From the NCBI GenBank assembly GCA_021158245.1, contig JAGGVB010000181.1:1-59903 (forward strand): 59,903 nt of DNA, given 5' to 3'. The stretch is from a bacterium (GTDB lineage Bacteria > Zhuqueibacterota > QNDG01). The notes beneath the pieces were generated by a model. That model was not told where the DNA came from and made no database searches. It was given only the letters and a program-made list of their open reading frames with translations. The translations under genes were made by a program, and so were the position numbers. This document shows positions 35,903-46,211 of the stretch, in pieces; the stretch's first letter is position 1; each line of letters begins with the position of its first letter.

Positions 35903-37309
35903 TTAAAGAATATACTTTGAAAGGTCTACATCTTCTACAATATCGCTCAGGCACTTTTTCACATCTTCAGCAGCAAGCTTAACGCTCTTCATATTTTCAT
36001 CAGGGATATTAAAGAGTATCTCCTCAAGAAGCGTACTCATAATAGTCTGAAGCCTTCTCGCCCCTATATTTTCCGCCCTTTCATTTACTTTTGTTGCGGT
36101 TCTTGCAATCTCTTTTATAGCACCCCTCGTAAAAACGACCTTTACTCCCTCAGTTTCAATTAATGCAGTATACTGTTTGACAAGGGCATTTTCAGGTTCT
36201 GTTAAAATACGAATAAAATCTTCCGTTGAAAGTGTATCAAGCTCAACACGTATTGGGAATCTGCCCTGAAGCTCGGGAATAAGATCTGACGGTTTGGATA
36301 CATGGAATGCACCCGATGCAATAAAGAGCACATGATCCGTACGAACCATTCCATATTTTGTCACTACATTGGTACCTTCAACAACAGGCAGAATATCTCT
36401 CTGTACGCCCTGCCTTGAAACATCTATTCCGCTGCCGTCCTCTTCTCCTGCTATTTTATCGATTTCATCAAGGAAGACTATGCCGGACTGCTCCACCCTC
36501 GAGATGGCATCTTCAATTACCTTCTCCATATCTATCAGCTTTTGAGTCTCCTCTGCAATCAGCACCTGCCGCGCCTCTGCAACTTTCATTTTCTTCTTTT
36601 TCCTCTTCTTCGGCATCATGCCTCCAAAGAGGTCCTGAATGTTGAGGCCCATCTCTTCAATGCCTATTGGAGAAAATATCTGCATCATGGGGTGTGAATC
36701 AAAATTAGTAGTAATTTCTACTGTTCTATTCTCAAGTTTTCCTTCTTCAAGCTGTTTTTTTAACTTTTCCCTGGTTCTGCTGAATCTTTCCTCATCCTTC
36801 CTTTCAGAATTCTCTTCTGAAAAAACATCCTTTGAGAAATCTATTGCTTTTTCATCGGCTGTATTATCTGTCGGAAAAAGTATATCAAGCAGCCTCTCCT
36901 CAGCAGCCTCCTTTGCCTTGCCCTGTACCTTAAGTGTGTGTTCTTCCTTTACCATAGAAACTGCAAAATCAGTCAGATCACGGATAATTGATTCAACATC
37001 CCTTCCGACATATCCCACTTCGGTAAATTTTGATGCTTCTACTTTGATAAAAGGTGCACCTGCCAGCCTTGCAAGCCTGCGTGCTATCTCTGTTTTACCC
37101 ACTCCTGTAGGGCCTATAAGGATTATATTGTTAGGCATAATCTCATCACGAAGGTCATCTTTTACCTGCTGTCTTCTCCAGCGGTTTCTCAGGGCTATTG
37201 CAACCATCTTTTTGGCGTTATCCTGGCCAATTATGTATTTGTCAAGTTCTGCAACAATCTCTCTCGGAGTCATACAGAAATTTGCATTATCCTTATTCTG
37301 CCTTTTCAA
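35903..37309 (-). CDS. hslU: ATP-dependent protease ATPase subunit HslU
   Basis: 468 residues, TTG start with GAAGGG 7 nt upstream. Walker [16 protein letters not shown], Walker [10 protein letters not shown], a charged I-domain (about residues 150-250) and sensor-2 motif GARRLQTIM. It unfolds substrates for HslV in the cytoplasmic ClpYQ protease. It follows hslV by 15 bp. Confidence 0.98.
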   Translation of the reverse strand: MKRQNKDNANFCMTPREIVAELDKYIIGQDNAKKMVAIALRNRWRRQQVKDDLRDEIMPNNIILIGPTGVGKTEIARRLARLAGAPFIKVEASKFTEVGYVGRDVESIIRDLTDFAVSMVKEEHTLKVQGKAKEAAEERLLDILFPTDNTADEKAIDFSKDVFSEENSERKDEERFSRTREKLKKQLEEGKLENRTVEITTNFDSHPMMQIFSPIGIEEMGLNIQDLFGGMMPKKRKKKKMKVAEARQVLIAEETQKLIDMEKVIEDAISRVEQSGIVFLDEIDKIAGEEDGSGIDVSRQGVQRDILPVVEGTNVVTKYGMVRTDHVLFIASGAFHVSKPSDLIPELQGRFPIRVELDTLSTEDFIRILTEPENALVKQYTALIETEGVKVVFTRGAIKEIARTATKVNERAENIGARRLQTIMSTLLEEILFNIPDENMKSVKLAAEDVKKCLSDIVEDVDLSKYIL

Positions 37310-37324
37310 TATAAAACCCTTCTG

Positions 37325-37861
37325 TTATAAAACTTCCACATTAATTTTATCATTTGTATATATGCATATCTTTGATGCGATTTTCAGCGACTCACGGACA
37401 AGTTCCTCAGCGTCAAGCTCACTGTATTTAACAAGTGCTCTAGCAGCAGCAAGAGCATATGGCCCTCCTGAACCAATTGCAACTATGTTATCATCAGGCT
37501 CAATTACATCACCGGTTCCGGAAATTATCAGCATATTTTTCTTGTCAGCAACCGCAAGAAGAGCTTCAAGCTGCCTAAGATACTTGTCAGTCCGCCACTC
37601 TTTTGCAAGTTCCACTGCTGCTCTCGGCAGATTGCCGTTCCACTGTTCAATTGCCTTTTCAAATCTGTCAAAAAGAGCAAATGCATCTGCTGCAGCTCCT
37701 GCAAATCCTGCAACCATAGTATCATTATAAAGCTTTCTGACTTTGAGAGCCTTCTCTTTCATGACATAATCGCCGAATGTAACCTGGCCGTCGCCTCCGA
37801 TTGCTACAGTTGCTCCTTTTTTTACACCTAGTATTGTTGTTGCATGAAAAACTGTTTCCAT
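37325..37861 (-). CDS. hslV: ATP-dependent protease peptidase subunit HslV
   Basis: 178 residues. The proteasome-type N-terminal threonine is within [22 protein letters not shown], after a six-residue propeptide. It forms the double hexamer cut by HslU caps. A perfect TATAAT (37880-37885, minus strand) with a weak TTTCGT -35 at 17 bp lies just upstream. Confidence 0.97.
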   Translation of the reverse strand: METVFHATTILGVKKGATVAIGGDGQVTFGDYVMKEKALKVRKLYNDTMVAGFAGAAADAFALFDRFEKAIEQWNGNLPRAAVELAKEWRTDKYLRQLEALLAVADKKNMLIISGTGDVIEPDDNIVAIGSGGPYALAAARALVKYSELDAEELVRESLKIASKICIYTNDKINVEVL

Positions 37862-37974
37862 AGAATTCTCTGCTTTTTTATTATAATATGTTCTCTATAA
37901 GTACGAAACCTTTAAAAATTTGTTCCCTGTACTGGAAAAACTCTGACAATTTTTCAAAATTCCGCTATTTCTTT

Positions 37975-38910
37975 TTATTTAATTCTCTTCAGATACTTAA
38001 AATAATCCGACTTTGTCGTCAAAATTAGTGTTGAAGCCGAATCAATTGATGTTTTGTAAGTTTCAAGAGTTCTCAGAAATGCAAAAAAATCGGGATCGGA
38101 ATTATATGCCCTAGCATAAATTTTTGTTGCCTTTGCATCTGCATCTCCCTGAATCTCCTTTGCCTTTTTGTATGCTTCCGAAGTAATTCTCTGCATCTCT
38201 TTTTCTCTTAATCCCTGAATCTCTGCCATCTGCCCCATACCTTCTGAACGGTATCTCTCTGCAATACGTTTGCGCTCAGAGATCATTCTCTCATACACCT
38301 TTTTCCTTACCTGCTCAACATAATTGATTCTCTGAATCCTTACATCTACAAGTTTAATGCCGTATTTTTCAACCTGCTCTTTTGCATTCTCGAATATCTT
38401 TCTTGTTATAACATCTCTTCCCAAATTTATAGAGCTGACAGTCATAGTGGAATCACCAAGTAATTCAGTATCATTAGCCTCAAATTCACGATTTGAATTC
38501 CGTACGATTTCAACTAATAAATTATCAGACACGAAATCTCTGGTTACCGCATCAATTATATCATCAAGCCTGCCGTGAGCACCTGTTTCATTGCCTACAG
38601 ACTGCAGAAAAGTCAACGGATTTATAATGCTCCATCTTGCCGTAAGATCAACCCAGATGTATTTTTTATCTTTTGTGGGAATCTGATTCGGATCGCCGTC
38701 CCATGCCATAACTCTCTTTTCAAAAAAATGAGCATCCTGTATAAAAGGGGACTTCCAGTGCAGCCCTGCTTCTGTAACTGCACCGCCTATGGGTTTGCCG
38801 AACTGTGTAATAACTACCTGCTGAGTTTCAGAAACAGTGTAGAACCCATTAAAAAGAACCAGAAGGAAAATAATTCCTGCTACTGTGAGTATAATATTTC
38901 TCTTCTTCAT
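37975..38910 (-). CDS. hflC: HflC, SPFH/prohibitin membrane protein
   Basis: 311 residues: N-terminal transmembrane helix (about 7-24), then the SPFH domain (VSETQQVVITQFGKP) and a coiled-coil region (YRSEGMGQMAEIQGLREKEMQR). It pairs with HflK to form the periplasmic cage that modulates FtsH. Its ATG overlaps the hflK stop as ATGA. Confidence 0.95.
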   Translation of the reverse strand: MKKRNIILTVAGIIFLLVLFNGFYTVSETQQVVITQFGKPIGGAVTEAGLHWKSPFIQDAHFFEKRVMAWDGDPNQIPTKDKKYIWVDLTARWSIINPLTFLQSVGNETGAHGRLDDIIDAVTRDFVSDNLLVEIVRNSNREFEANDTELLGDSTMTVSSINLGRDVITRKIFENAKEQVEKYGIKLVDVRIQRINYVEQVRKKVYERMISERKRIAERYRSEGMGQMAEIQGLREKEMQRITSEAYKKAKEIQGDADAKATKIYARAYNSDPDFFAFLRTLETYKTSIDSASTLILTTKSDYFKYLKRIK

Positions 38911-39908
38911 TTTACTCCCCCTTTCTGTTCCTTCTGTAAGTCAAGGAAGGGCAATATACCTTTTTGGTCTATATCAATAATATATTTTTTATTAACACGG
39001 GGCAGGACCTCAGTTAAAGTTTCAAGGTAAAGTCTTTTACGTGTTACATCTTTTGCATTCCTGTAGGCTTTCCAAACAGCAATGAAATTAGCAGCATCTC
39101 CCTGTGCCCGGTTAATTCTATTCAAAGCATACCCCTCTGCCGCCTGAATTCTCTGTTTTGCCTCACCTTTAGCCTGAGGTATCGCTTTGTTATACGCCTG
39201 CCATGCCTGATTAATCATTCTCTCTTTTTCCTGCCTTGCTTCATTAACATCATTAAATGCAGGCTTTACAATATCTGGAGGGTTAACATCCTGCAGTTTT
39301 ACAGTTACAATATTAATACCTGATTTATAATAATCAAGTATTGACTGTAACCGCTCCTCAACTTTGTTTGCAATATCTATCCTGCCTGTCGTTAATACTT
39401 CCGTAACACTATGATCACCCACCACTTCTCTCATAACAGCTTCGGAAATATCTCTCAGAGTTTCATCTGCGTTCCTTACATTAAAGATATAATCTCTTGC
39501 ATCTTTAACTTTAAACTGAACAATCCACTCTACAACTGCAAGGTTCAAATCACCTGTCAGCATTAAGGATTCATCTGTATACTGTTTGTTAGAATAGATT
39601 GTACGTACTCCTGCTTTAAGTGTACGGAATCCGAACTCCTCCTTAAACACATATTTTACCTTTACTTTTCTGACGCTTTCAACTCCAAAAGGCATTTTCA
39701 TATGCAGGCCGGATTCAGTTGTTCTTGTATATTTGCCAAATCTCTGAATCACCCCCTGTTCATCCGGCCCGACAGTATAAAATCCCGAAAACAGAAGAAT
39801 TAATCCGATAATTATCAGTACTGCAATAACTCCGTTTTTTCTGTTAAATGCCATAGGAAGCTCAACTTCTTCTCCCCCTACATTGAATGTTCTTTTCTTT
39901 AATACCAT
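38907..39908 (-). CDS. hflK: HflK, SPFH/prohibitin membrane protein
   Basis: 333 residues. One transmembrane helix near residues 28-46, SPFH domain starting FYTVGPDEQGVIQRFGKY, and the coiled-coil with QEKERMINQAWQAYNKAIPQA. No long glycine-rich N-terminus. It overlaps hflC by 4 bp and follows rpoN by 20 bp, so it probably belongs to the LPS/rpoN transcription unit. Confidence 0.95.
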   Translation of the reverse strand: MVLKKRTFNVGGEEVELPMAFNRKNGVIAVLIIIGLILLFSGFYTVGPDEQGVIQRFGKYTRTTESGLHMKMPFGVESVRKVKVKYVFKEEFGFRTLKAGVRTIYSNKQYTDESLMLTGDLNLAVVEWIVQFKVKDARDYIFNVRNADETLRDISEAVMREVVGDHSVTEVLTTGRIDIANKVEERLQSILDYYKSGINIVTVKLQDVNPPDIVKPAFNDVNEARQEKERMINQAWQAYNKAIPQAKGEAKQRIQAAEGYALNRINRAQGDAANFIAVWKAYRNAKDVTRKRLYLETLTEVLPRVNKKYIIDIDQKGILPFLDLQKEQKGGVK

Positions 39909-39928
39909 AACTTCCTCCTGCTTTCAGT

Positions 39929-41326
39929 TTAAATTTTTCTTCTCAACCGGGCAACAGGTATCATCATCTGCTCTCTGTATTTAGCAACTGTTCTCCGTGC
40001 TACTCTGTATCCGTCTTCTTTTAACATCTCTGATATTTTTTGGTCATTAAAAGGTTTTTTAGGATTTTCTTTTTCAATTATCTCCTTAATTCTCGACTTT
40101 ATAAGTTTATTTGATACACTTTCACCTGAATCGGTCTCAAGGCGTTCACTGAAAAAATATTTCAGTTCAAAGATACCAAAATCCGTCTGTACATACTTAC
40201 CGCTCGTAACCCTGCTGACAGTTGAAATATCAAGACCTACTTCCTCTGCAATGTCCTTAAGAATCATTGGCCGCAGATATTCTTTGCCCTTATCAAAAAA
40301 CGCTCTCTGATGATTAAGGATTGATTCCATGACACGCAGGATTGTAGAACGCCGCTGATAAATCGAATTAATCAGCCATCTTGCAGACTCCAGTTTCTGG
40401 CGTATATAATCACGCGTATCTTTGCTTACATTCTTTTTATCCCTCAGCAGATTTTTGTAAGTATTATTTATCCTGAGCCGTGGAATATTATAATCATTTA
40501 ATGAAATTGTAAATTTACCGTCTTCTTTCTTAACTATAACGTCAGGTATTATATAACTTTCAGATTCAGAAATATATCTATACCCTGGTTTGGGGTTTAA
40601 TTTGGCGACAAAATCCATTATCCTTTTAACTTCATTTAAAGGAATTTCAAGTTTTTTGGAAATCTTTTCAAATCTTTTATTCGTAAAATCTTCAAAATAT
40701 TCAGCAACCATCTTTATTGCAAGTTCATCTGCATCCTTCTTTTCCCTGAGCTGAATCAGCAGACACTCCTGAAGATTTCGTGCAGCAATTCCCGGAGGAT
40801 CAAATTTTTGAATAACGCTAAGGACTTTTTCAACCTTGTCCGGAGTTATTTCAAAATTTTCGGCTATTGCTTCAATATCGCATACAAGATAACCGTCATC
40901 ATCAAGGCACCAGAGTATGTATTTTCCTATCTCTTTGCCTTTATCGTCAAGAGGCGCAAGATAGAGCTGGTCCATAAGATAATCCATAAAAGTAACCGGA
41001 GAGGGCTCTATTCTGTTCTGTTCTTCATCCGGGCGTTCTCTCGGAGACTTGATTTCATAGTTATCTTCATCATTAAGTATCTCATCCCAGTCAATTTCCT
41101 CTTCTTCGGGTTCCTCTTCTTCTGAATCTTCCTTTTCTTCAGTATCCTCATTCATATCAACAATTTCTTCAATATCAAGATCTTCTTCCAACAGAGGATT
41201 CAGCTCAAGCTCCTGTGTAATACGCTGCTCAAGCCTTAGAACAGGAAGCTGTAAAAGGGATGACAATAAAACTTGTTGAGGGCTCTGTTTCTGCTGTAAA
41301 TAGAGCCGTTGGCTCATTTGAATCAT
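39929..41326 (-). CDS. rpoN: RNA polymerase sigma-54 factor
   Basis: 465 residues. Region I is Q/L-rich (MSQRLYLQQKQSPQQVLLSS). Region II is a very acidic linker (residues about 60-100). The core-binding domain and HTH (DISTVSRVTSGKY) follow, and the C-terminal RpoN box is VARRTVAKYREQ. It directs -24/-12 promoters with enhancer ATPases, none of which lie in the window. lptB-rpoN adjacency is the same as in E. coli. Confidence 0.97.
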   Translation of the reverse strand: MIQMSQRLYLQQKQSPQQVLLSSLLQLPVLRLEQRITQELELNPLLEEDLDIEEIVDMNEDTEEKEDSEEEEPEEEEIDWDEILNDEDNYEIKSPRERPDEEQNRIEPSPVTFMDYLMDQLYLAPLDDKGKEIGKYILWCLDDDGYLVCDIEAIAENFEITPDKVEKVLSVIQKFDPPGIAARNLQECLLIQLREKKDADELAIKMVAEYFEDFTNKRFEKISKKLEIPLNEVKRIMDFVAKLNPKPGYRYISESESYIIPDVIVKKEDGKFTISLNDYNIPRLRINNTYKNLLRDKKNVSKDTRDYIRQKLESARWLINSIYQRRSTILRVMESILNHQRAFFDKGKEYLRPMILKDIAEEVGLDISTVSRVTSGKYVQTDFGIFELKYFFSERLETDSGESVSNKLIKSRIKEIIEKENPKKPFNDQKISEMLKEDGYRVARRTVAKYREQMMIPVARLRRKI

Positions 41327-41350
41327 AAACTATTCTACTCCGTTTGCCTG

Positions 41351-42115
41351 TTACCTGTTCAGTTTAAATTCTTTCCCAAGGTATATCCTTCTTGCTTCAT
41401 CATCCTCAGCAAGTGATTCGGAAGATCCGGCTTTCAGGATCCTGCCTTCGTAAAGGAGGTATGACCTGTCTGTTATTGAAAGAGTTTCATAAACATTATG
41501 ATCCGTTATTAAGACGCCAATACCTTTATCTTTTAAGTGTATTACAATATTTTTAATATCTTCAATTGCAATTGGATCAATACCGGCAAATGGTTCATCA
41601 AGAAGCATATAATCAGGCCTTGTCACCAGTGCCCTTGCAATTTCAACCCTGCGTCTTTCTCCACCTGACAGGGTATAGGCTTTTTGCGATGCAATGTGTG
41701 TTATGGAAAGATCCTCAAGAAGCTGCCTGAGCCTTTCTGCCCGTTCTTCTTTATCTATTTTTAAAGTCTCAAGAACAGCCATAATATTCTCTTCAACTGT
41801 CAGTTTCCGAAAAACCGATGCTTCCTGGGGCAGATAGCCAATGCCCATTCTCGCTCTCTTGTACATTGGCAGATTTGTTATATCCATGCCTTTATAAAAT
41901 ACCCTGCCCTCGTTGGGACGAATCATACCTGTTATCATGTAGAACGTTGTTGTTTTACCTGCTCCGTTCGGGCCAAGAAGGCCGACAATCTCGTTTGGAT
42001 TTACTTCAATGGACACCCGGTTTACAACACGCTTCCCTCTGTAAATCTTTACGATATTTTCAGTCCGTATAGTTTGCTTATCTGTTTTCTCTTTATGTTC
42101 CACACTTAATTCCAA
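41351..42115 (-). CDS. lptB: LPS export ABC transporter ATP-binding protein
   Basis: 254 residues from a TTG at 42115 (a GTG at 42103 is equally plausible). Walker [18 protein letters not shown]-loop LPQEASVF, signature [15 protein letters not shown], Walker [14 protein letters not shown] and H-loop DHNVYET. It powers LPS extraction together with LptFG, which are not in the window. 69 bp after lptA. Confidence 0.96.
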   Translation of the reverse strand: MELSVEHKEKTDKQTIRTENIVKIYRGKRVVNRVSIEVNPNEIVGLLGPNGAGKTTTFYMITGMIRPNEGRVFYKGMDITNLPMYKRARMGIGYLPQEASVFRKLTVEENIMAVLETLKIDKEERAERLRQLLEDLSITHIASQKAYTLSGGERRRVEIARALVTRPDYMLLDEPFAGIDPIAIEDIKNIVIHLKDKGIGVLITDHNVYETLSITDRSYLLYEGRILKAGSSESLAEDDEARRIYLGKEFKLNR

Positions 42116-42184
42116 AATTGATTACTTCCGATAAAAATTCTTCATACAACAATATAACAATTATTCACCAAAAAACTACGCTCC

Positions 42185-43354
42185 CTAAAAAACTTTCTCC
42201 CGTTTCTTCATCTTTTTAATCGCTTTTGTACTGATCTTTCTGCTGCCTGCAGCTTCCGGAGAATATTTTCCCGAACATACTCCCGGACTGCTTAAAATCA
42301 GTACCCGCTCCAGTTTCTGCTTTGAATCAAAATAGAGCTCAATCCTGTCACCTGTTACATTGTTAACCCCCGGTTCACCCTCTTTATCAGTCACATGGTA
42401 GATGCTGACCGCCTGATGCCGAATGTCCAGTTTTTGAATAGTATCGTTCTCAGCCTCTATAAATATCGTATCTCCGCTCATAAAATCATTCTTTTCGGAA
42501 ATTGAATCTTTAACAGTTATTTCAGCATTGCCTGTAACCACACCGCCCTGAAAAGAAAGGCCTTTAAGTCTGAGTAAAATCTCTTCTCCTTTAAGGCGTT
42601 GATTCTCCACCCACACAACAGGTTTCTCAGAAAGCTTTAAAGAAGGCGGGTCATCTGTGTAACATGCACTGCCGCATACAGCTCTCAAATTATTTCTTAT
42701 GATACTTACACTGTCAGAAATAACAATCTGTTTTTTATCCTCCCAAGCTTCTGCACTTTTTCCATTAATCAGGATTGTATCGCCGGCAGCTGAATCCGTT
42801 TTTACGACATTTACCCCCCCCCACAGCGAAGCATATTTCTTTTCTCTATAATACTTTGCCTTTCTGCCGGAAAGAATAATGCCCTTAATTATATCCTTAA
42901 TTGTAACAGTATCATAAACGCTTACAACCTTATCTTCCTGATTATATTCAAGGTATGGAGTACTCAGCTTTTTGCTTCCCATTAGAAGCTCGGCATTGCC
43001 TCTCGCTGTTTCCACGTGTGTTATACCGTTATAGAAAACAAAATCAGCTTTCAGAGTTCTTTCTCCGTCAAATATTGTGACATTATTCTTAAGTTCAGCA
43101 GTCTGTTTCTTGTCATTAAACCTTGCATTATCACAAGTAATCAGGGCTTCCCCCTGAATTAGTTTTACTTTACCAGTTAAGATGGTTATTGTCTCTTTAC
43201 CTTTTGTGATACTTACAAGGCTGTCTGCTGAAACAAGTTTTATCCTGTCGCTATTGCTGCCTTGCCTTTGCTGTGCAATGGAAACAGAACCTGATGTTAA
43301 AATAAGAGAAAGAACAATAAAATTAAATACACGGGCAACCATTTTCGGCCTCAT
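42185..43354 (-). CDS. lptA: LptA/OstA-family periplasmic LPS bridge protein, long form
   Basis: 389 residues, about twice the E. coli LptA. Signal peptide at the N-terminus (VLSLILTSGSVSIAQ). Repeated beta-jellyroll-type OstA strands run throughout (GKVKLIQGEALITCDNARF, RGNAELLMGSKKL, then further blocks about every 60-70 residues). It probably forms more of the transenvelope bridge per subunit. It overlaps lptC by 4 bp. Confidence 0.88.
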   Translation of the reverse strand: MRPKMVARVFNFIVLSLILTSGSVSIAQQRQGSNSDRIKLVSADSLVSITKGKETITILTGKVKLIQGEALITCDNARFNDKKQTAELKNNVTIFDGERTLKADFVFYNGITHVETARGNAELLMGSKKLSTPYLEYNQEDKVVSVYDTVTIKDIIKGIILSGRKAKYYREKKYASLWGGVNVVKTDSAAGDTILINGKSAEAWEDKKQIVISDSVSIIRNNLRAVCGSACYTDDPPSLKLSEKPVVWVENQRLKGEEILLRLKGLSFQGGVVTGNAEITVKDSISEKNDFMSGDTIFIEAENDTIQKLDIRHQAVSIYHVTDKEGEPGVNNVTGDRIELYFDSKQKLERVLILSSPGVCSGKYSPEAAGSRKISTKAIKKMKKREKVF

Positions 43355-44001
43355 TCCGATTGTTCCCGTTTTAAAACACCGGCTGAAGTATCTGCATTTT
43401 CAGGTTTGGCAAACTCTTTTTCAACCCTGCTTAAATCCACACGCCTGTTGCCCACACCCCACGGTTTTGTAATTACTCTTCTGCTCAAATCCGCATTCGA
43501 TTCAAATCCCACACCCCATATTGTGTCTGCCTGAGGAGTTGTTATCATAACAAGTGTATCGGAAATTATCTTTCCTTTTCTGTTATCCCACCTAAGCCTC
43601 TCGGTATAAAGAGTAATCCCGCTGTCTGATTTTACAATAACACTGCCGATAGCCATAACATCCTCAGTATCTTCGTTATATCTTCCTCCTGCAGAGGACA
43701 AGCGGGATACATGGCTGCCGTCCCTGTTATAAAAATCCACTTTGATTTTCCTGTCAAAATCCACATATGCAGTGGAATCATACTTAACCATATGACCGTA
43801 CCAGACAACAGCCTGCCTGTTTCCCTCCCTTGTAACATAGAGCCGTGAATTCCACCCTTCCTGAACAGGAATTCTTTTTTCTGAAATGGTCGAGACATCA
43901 GATTCGCTCTTTTTACTGCATCCTACTGAAACCACAGCAGATAGTACAGTAAGCAGAATAAAAATGACTGCTTGCGAAAATTTTTGTCTGACACTCCTCA
44001 T
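43351..44001 (-). CDS. lptC: LptC-like LPS export protein, predicted lipoprotein
   Basis: 216 residues. The N-terminal hydrophobic segment ends VSVGC, a lipobox-like site, so the protein may be lipid-anchored instead of the transmembrane form of E. coli. LptC-type strands include VKYDSTAYVDFDRKIKV and RYNEDTEDVMAIGSV. It is translated just before lptA with a 4-bp overlap. It receives LPS from the ABC complex. Confidence 0.88.
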   Translation of the reverse strand: MRSVRQKFSQAVIFILLTVLSAVVSVGCSKKSESDVSTISEKRIPVQEGWNSRLYVTREGNRQAVVWYGHMVKYDSTAYVDFDRKIKVDFYNRDGSHVSRLSSAGGRYNEDTEDVMAIGSVIVKSDSGITLYTERLRWDNRKGKIISDTLVMITTPQADTIWGVGFESNADLSRRVITKPWGVGNRRVDLSRVEKEFAKPENADTSAGVLKREQSE

Positions 44002-44002
44002 G

Positions 44003-44965
44003 CTAAGCTAATCCCGCTTTCAATAAATCATGAATGTGGACCATGCCGACCGGATTATCATCTCCATCTGTAACAATCAGTACATTTATTGAATTGCCTT
44101 CCAGCACATTAAGAGCTTTTGCAGCAAGTACACCTGAAGATATACAGATGGGATTCCTGCTCATAATATCCTTTGCCTTGAGATGCCAGATATCATGATT
44201 CTGTTCAATTAGCCGCCTTAAATCCCCGTCAGTAATAATCCCGCATAAATTATTTTCTTTATTAATCACACAGGCAGCGCCCAGGCGCTTTGATGTAATA
44301 GTAAGAATGACATGTGTCAGTGTATCTTCTTCAGCTACAAAAGGGATATCATTGCCGGTACGCATTACATCATCAACCCTCAGAAGAAGATTCTTACCTA
44401 TATTCCCGCCCGGGTGATACATGGCAAAATCTTCCACACTGAACCCGCGTTCCTGAAAAAGGGCAAGAGCAAGGGCATCTCCCATTACGAGAGTGGCTGT
44501 AGTACTTGCAGAAGGTACAAGGTCAAAGGGGCAGGCTTCCTCTTTTACGCTGACATTAAGGACAATATCGCTTCGTCTTGCTATCTCGGAATTCATGTTG
44601 CCTGTAAGAGTAATAATCGGCACGCCCTGGCGCTTGAACATAGGCATAATCCGCATAATCTCTTCTGTATTACCGCTTTTTGATATACATATCACTACAT
44701 CACCTTTAAGAACCGCACCAAGATCACCATGTACTCCCTCGGCAGGGTGAAGAAAAAATGCAACTGTGCCTGTACTGGTCATAGTGGATGCAATCTTGTT
44801 TGCAATGATTCCAGACTTGCCGATACCTGTAATTATCACACGGCCTTTGCAGTTTAAGAGGATTTCCACCGCTTTCCGGAAATTCTCATCAATACTGTTA
44901 ATCAGGCCCTTTACTGCATCAGCTTCGATTCTTACGACATTTTTCCCGGTCTCAATAATCGTCAC
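44003..44965 (-). CDS. kdsD: D-arabinose 5-phosphate isomerase (KpsF/GutQ)
   Basis: A GTG at 44965 overlapping the fsa stop (GTGA) and preceded by AAAGGCGG is chosen over the ATG at 44992. 320 residues: N-terminal SIS domain (GKSGIIANKIASTMTSTG, VVICISKSGNTEEI) and two C-terminal CBS repeats (MRTGNDIPFV and IMSRNPICIS). It converts ribulose 5-phosphate to arabinose 5-phosphate, the first step of KDO synthesis. Confidence 0.95.
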   Translation of the reverse strand: MTIIETGKNVVRIEADAVKGLINSIDENFRKAVEILLNCKGRVIITGIGKSGIIANKIASTMTSTGTVAFFLHPAEGVHGDLGAVLKGDVVICISKSGNTEEIMRIMPMFKRQGVPIITLTGNMNSEIARRSDIVLNVSVKEEACPFDLVPSASTTATLVMGDALALALFQERGFSVEDFAMYHPGGNIGKNLLLRVDDVMRTGNDIPFVAEEDTLTHVILTITSKRLGAACVINKENNLCGIITDGDLRRLIEQNHDIWHLKAKDIMSRNPICISSGVLAAKALNVLEGNSINVLIVTDGDDNPVGMVHIHDLLKAGLA

Positions 44966-45618
44966 TTCAAGTCCGCCTTTGCTTTTTCCCAATCATCAAG
45001 AAATCGTTTTATTCCGATATCAGTAAGAGGATGTTCTGCCATCTGTTTTATAACTTTAAGAGGGACTGTAACTCCGTATGCCCCGAGGAGCCCGCTCTCA
45101 ACAACATGGTTTGGGCTGCGCACACTTGCCACAATAACCTCTGTAGAAATATCAAGATAATTTGAGTATATCTCAACAATCTCACTTATCAGATCCATAC
45201 CGCTGCTTGACATATCATCAATTCTTCCAACAAAGGGGCAGATATAGTCTGCTCCTGCTTTTGCAGCAAGGATTGCCTGGGTTGCTGAAAAAATAAGTGT
45301 AAAAGCTGTTTTAATTCCTTCCCCACTTAATATTCTTACTGCTTCCAGTCCCTGTGTGGTTATTGGAATCTTTACTACCACATTTTCTCCCCAGCCTGCA
45401 AACTCTCTTCCCTCTTTGACAATGCCCTCTCTGTCCCGACTAATAACTTCCGCAAGAACAGGCCCCTCTACAATTTTTACGATATCCCGTATTGCCTCTT
45501 CCAGCCCTCTTCCGGATTTCATAATTAAAGTAGGGTTAGTAGTAACTCCGTCAGCCAATCCAAGAGCCTTTGCCTCTTTTATCTGATCTATATCTGCAGA
45601 ATCAACAAAAATCTTCAT
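44962..45618 (-). CDS. fsa: Transaldolase / fructose-6-phosphate aldolase (small type)
   Basis: 218 residues, the short TalC/FSA class. Starts MKIFVDSADIDQIKEA; the Schiff-base lysine lies in VVKIPIT and the strand TAFTLIFSATQA follows. Whether it acts as transaldolase or F6P aldolase cannot be told. Sandwiched between kdsC and kdsD, it may feed the pentose phosphate pool that supplies ribulose 5-phosphate (inference). Confidence 0.92.
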   Translation of the reverse strand: MKIFVDSADIDQIKEAKALGLADGVTTNPTLIMKSGRGLEEAIRDIVKIVEGPVLAEVISRDREGIVKEGREFAGWGENVVVKIPITTQGLEAVRILSGEGIKTAFTLIFSATQAILAAKAGADYICPFVGRIDDMSSSGMDLISEIVEIYSNYLDISTEVIVASVRSPNHVVESGLLGAYGVTVPLKVIKQMAEHPLTDIGIKRFLDDWEKAKADLK

Positions 45619-45674
45619 TAATCCTCCTGAAATATTATTAATTTAAATTTACAAATACTTATTCGCCCTGATAT

Positions 45675-46199
45675 TTAAAACCCGGAAGATGTACGCTGCC
45701 ATTTTTTCTGAATTTTTAAAATTTTCTCGACAACTTCTCTTATCGCTCCTCTTCCTCCTGAAGCCTTTGTTACAAAATCGGCTTCTCTCTTAACATAGTC
45801 TCTTGCATCTGCAACTGCAACTCCCACACCTGCAAGCCTGATTACTTCCAAATCCAGGAGGTCATCGCCTATATAGCAGACCTCTTCAGATGAAACACCG
45901 AACTGCTGCTTCATTTTCCGGAATGCGTCTCTCTTTCTCTTTGCACCCTGGAACAAAGCGTCAAATTTCAGTTCTCCTGCTCGCTTCGTAACTGAATCAG
46001 ATGACCTTCCGGTTATTATAGCGGTTTTAAGCCCGGCCATTCGGGCAAGAGTAATTCCCATCCCGTCCTGGACATTAAAGCTTTTGTACTCATTTCCGCC
46101 ACTGCCCAGAATTATACCGCCGTCAGTCAGTACTCCGTCAACATCCATTGCCAGAACTTTAATTTTCAAGAACTTTTTTCTGATTCGCAGGGGGTTCAA
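45675..46199 (-). CDS. kdsC: 3-deoxy-D-manno-octulosonate 8-phosphate phosphatase
   Basis: 174 residues, TTG start with GGAG upstream. HAD-superfamily motifs: VLAMDVDGVLTDGGI with the nucleophile aspartate, TGRSSD and CYIGDDLLDLEV. Lacks a cap domain, as in KdsC. It releases KDO from KDO-8-P in the pathway made up with kdsA and kdsB nearby. Confidence 0.95.
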   Translation of the reverse strand: MNPLRIRKKFLKIKVLAMDVDGVLTDGGIILGSGGNEYKSFNVQDGMGITLARMAGLKTAIITGRSSDSVTKRAGELKFDALFQGAKRKRDAFRKMKQQFGVSSEEVCYIGDDLLDLEVIRLAGVGVAVADARDYVKREADFVTKASGGRGAIREVVEKILKIQKKWQRTSSGF

Positions 46200-46211
46200 T
46201 CTCTCTCCGTT

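Noticed and set aside
36639-37730. 363-residue open frame on the plus strand
   Set aside because: Antisense shadow of hslU and hslV; serine-rich translation without recognisable domain.
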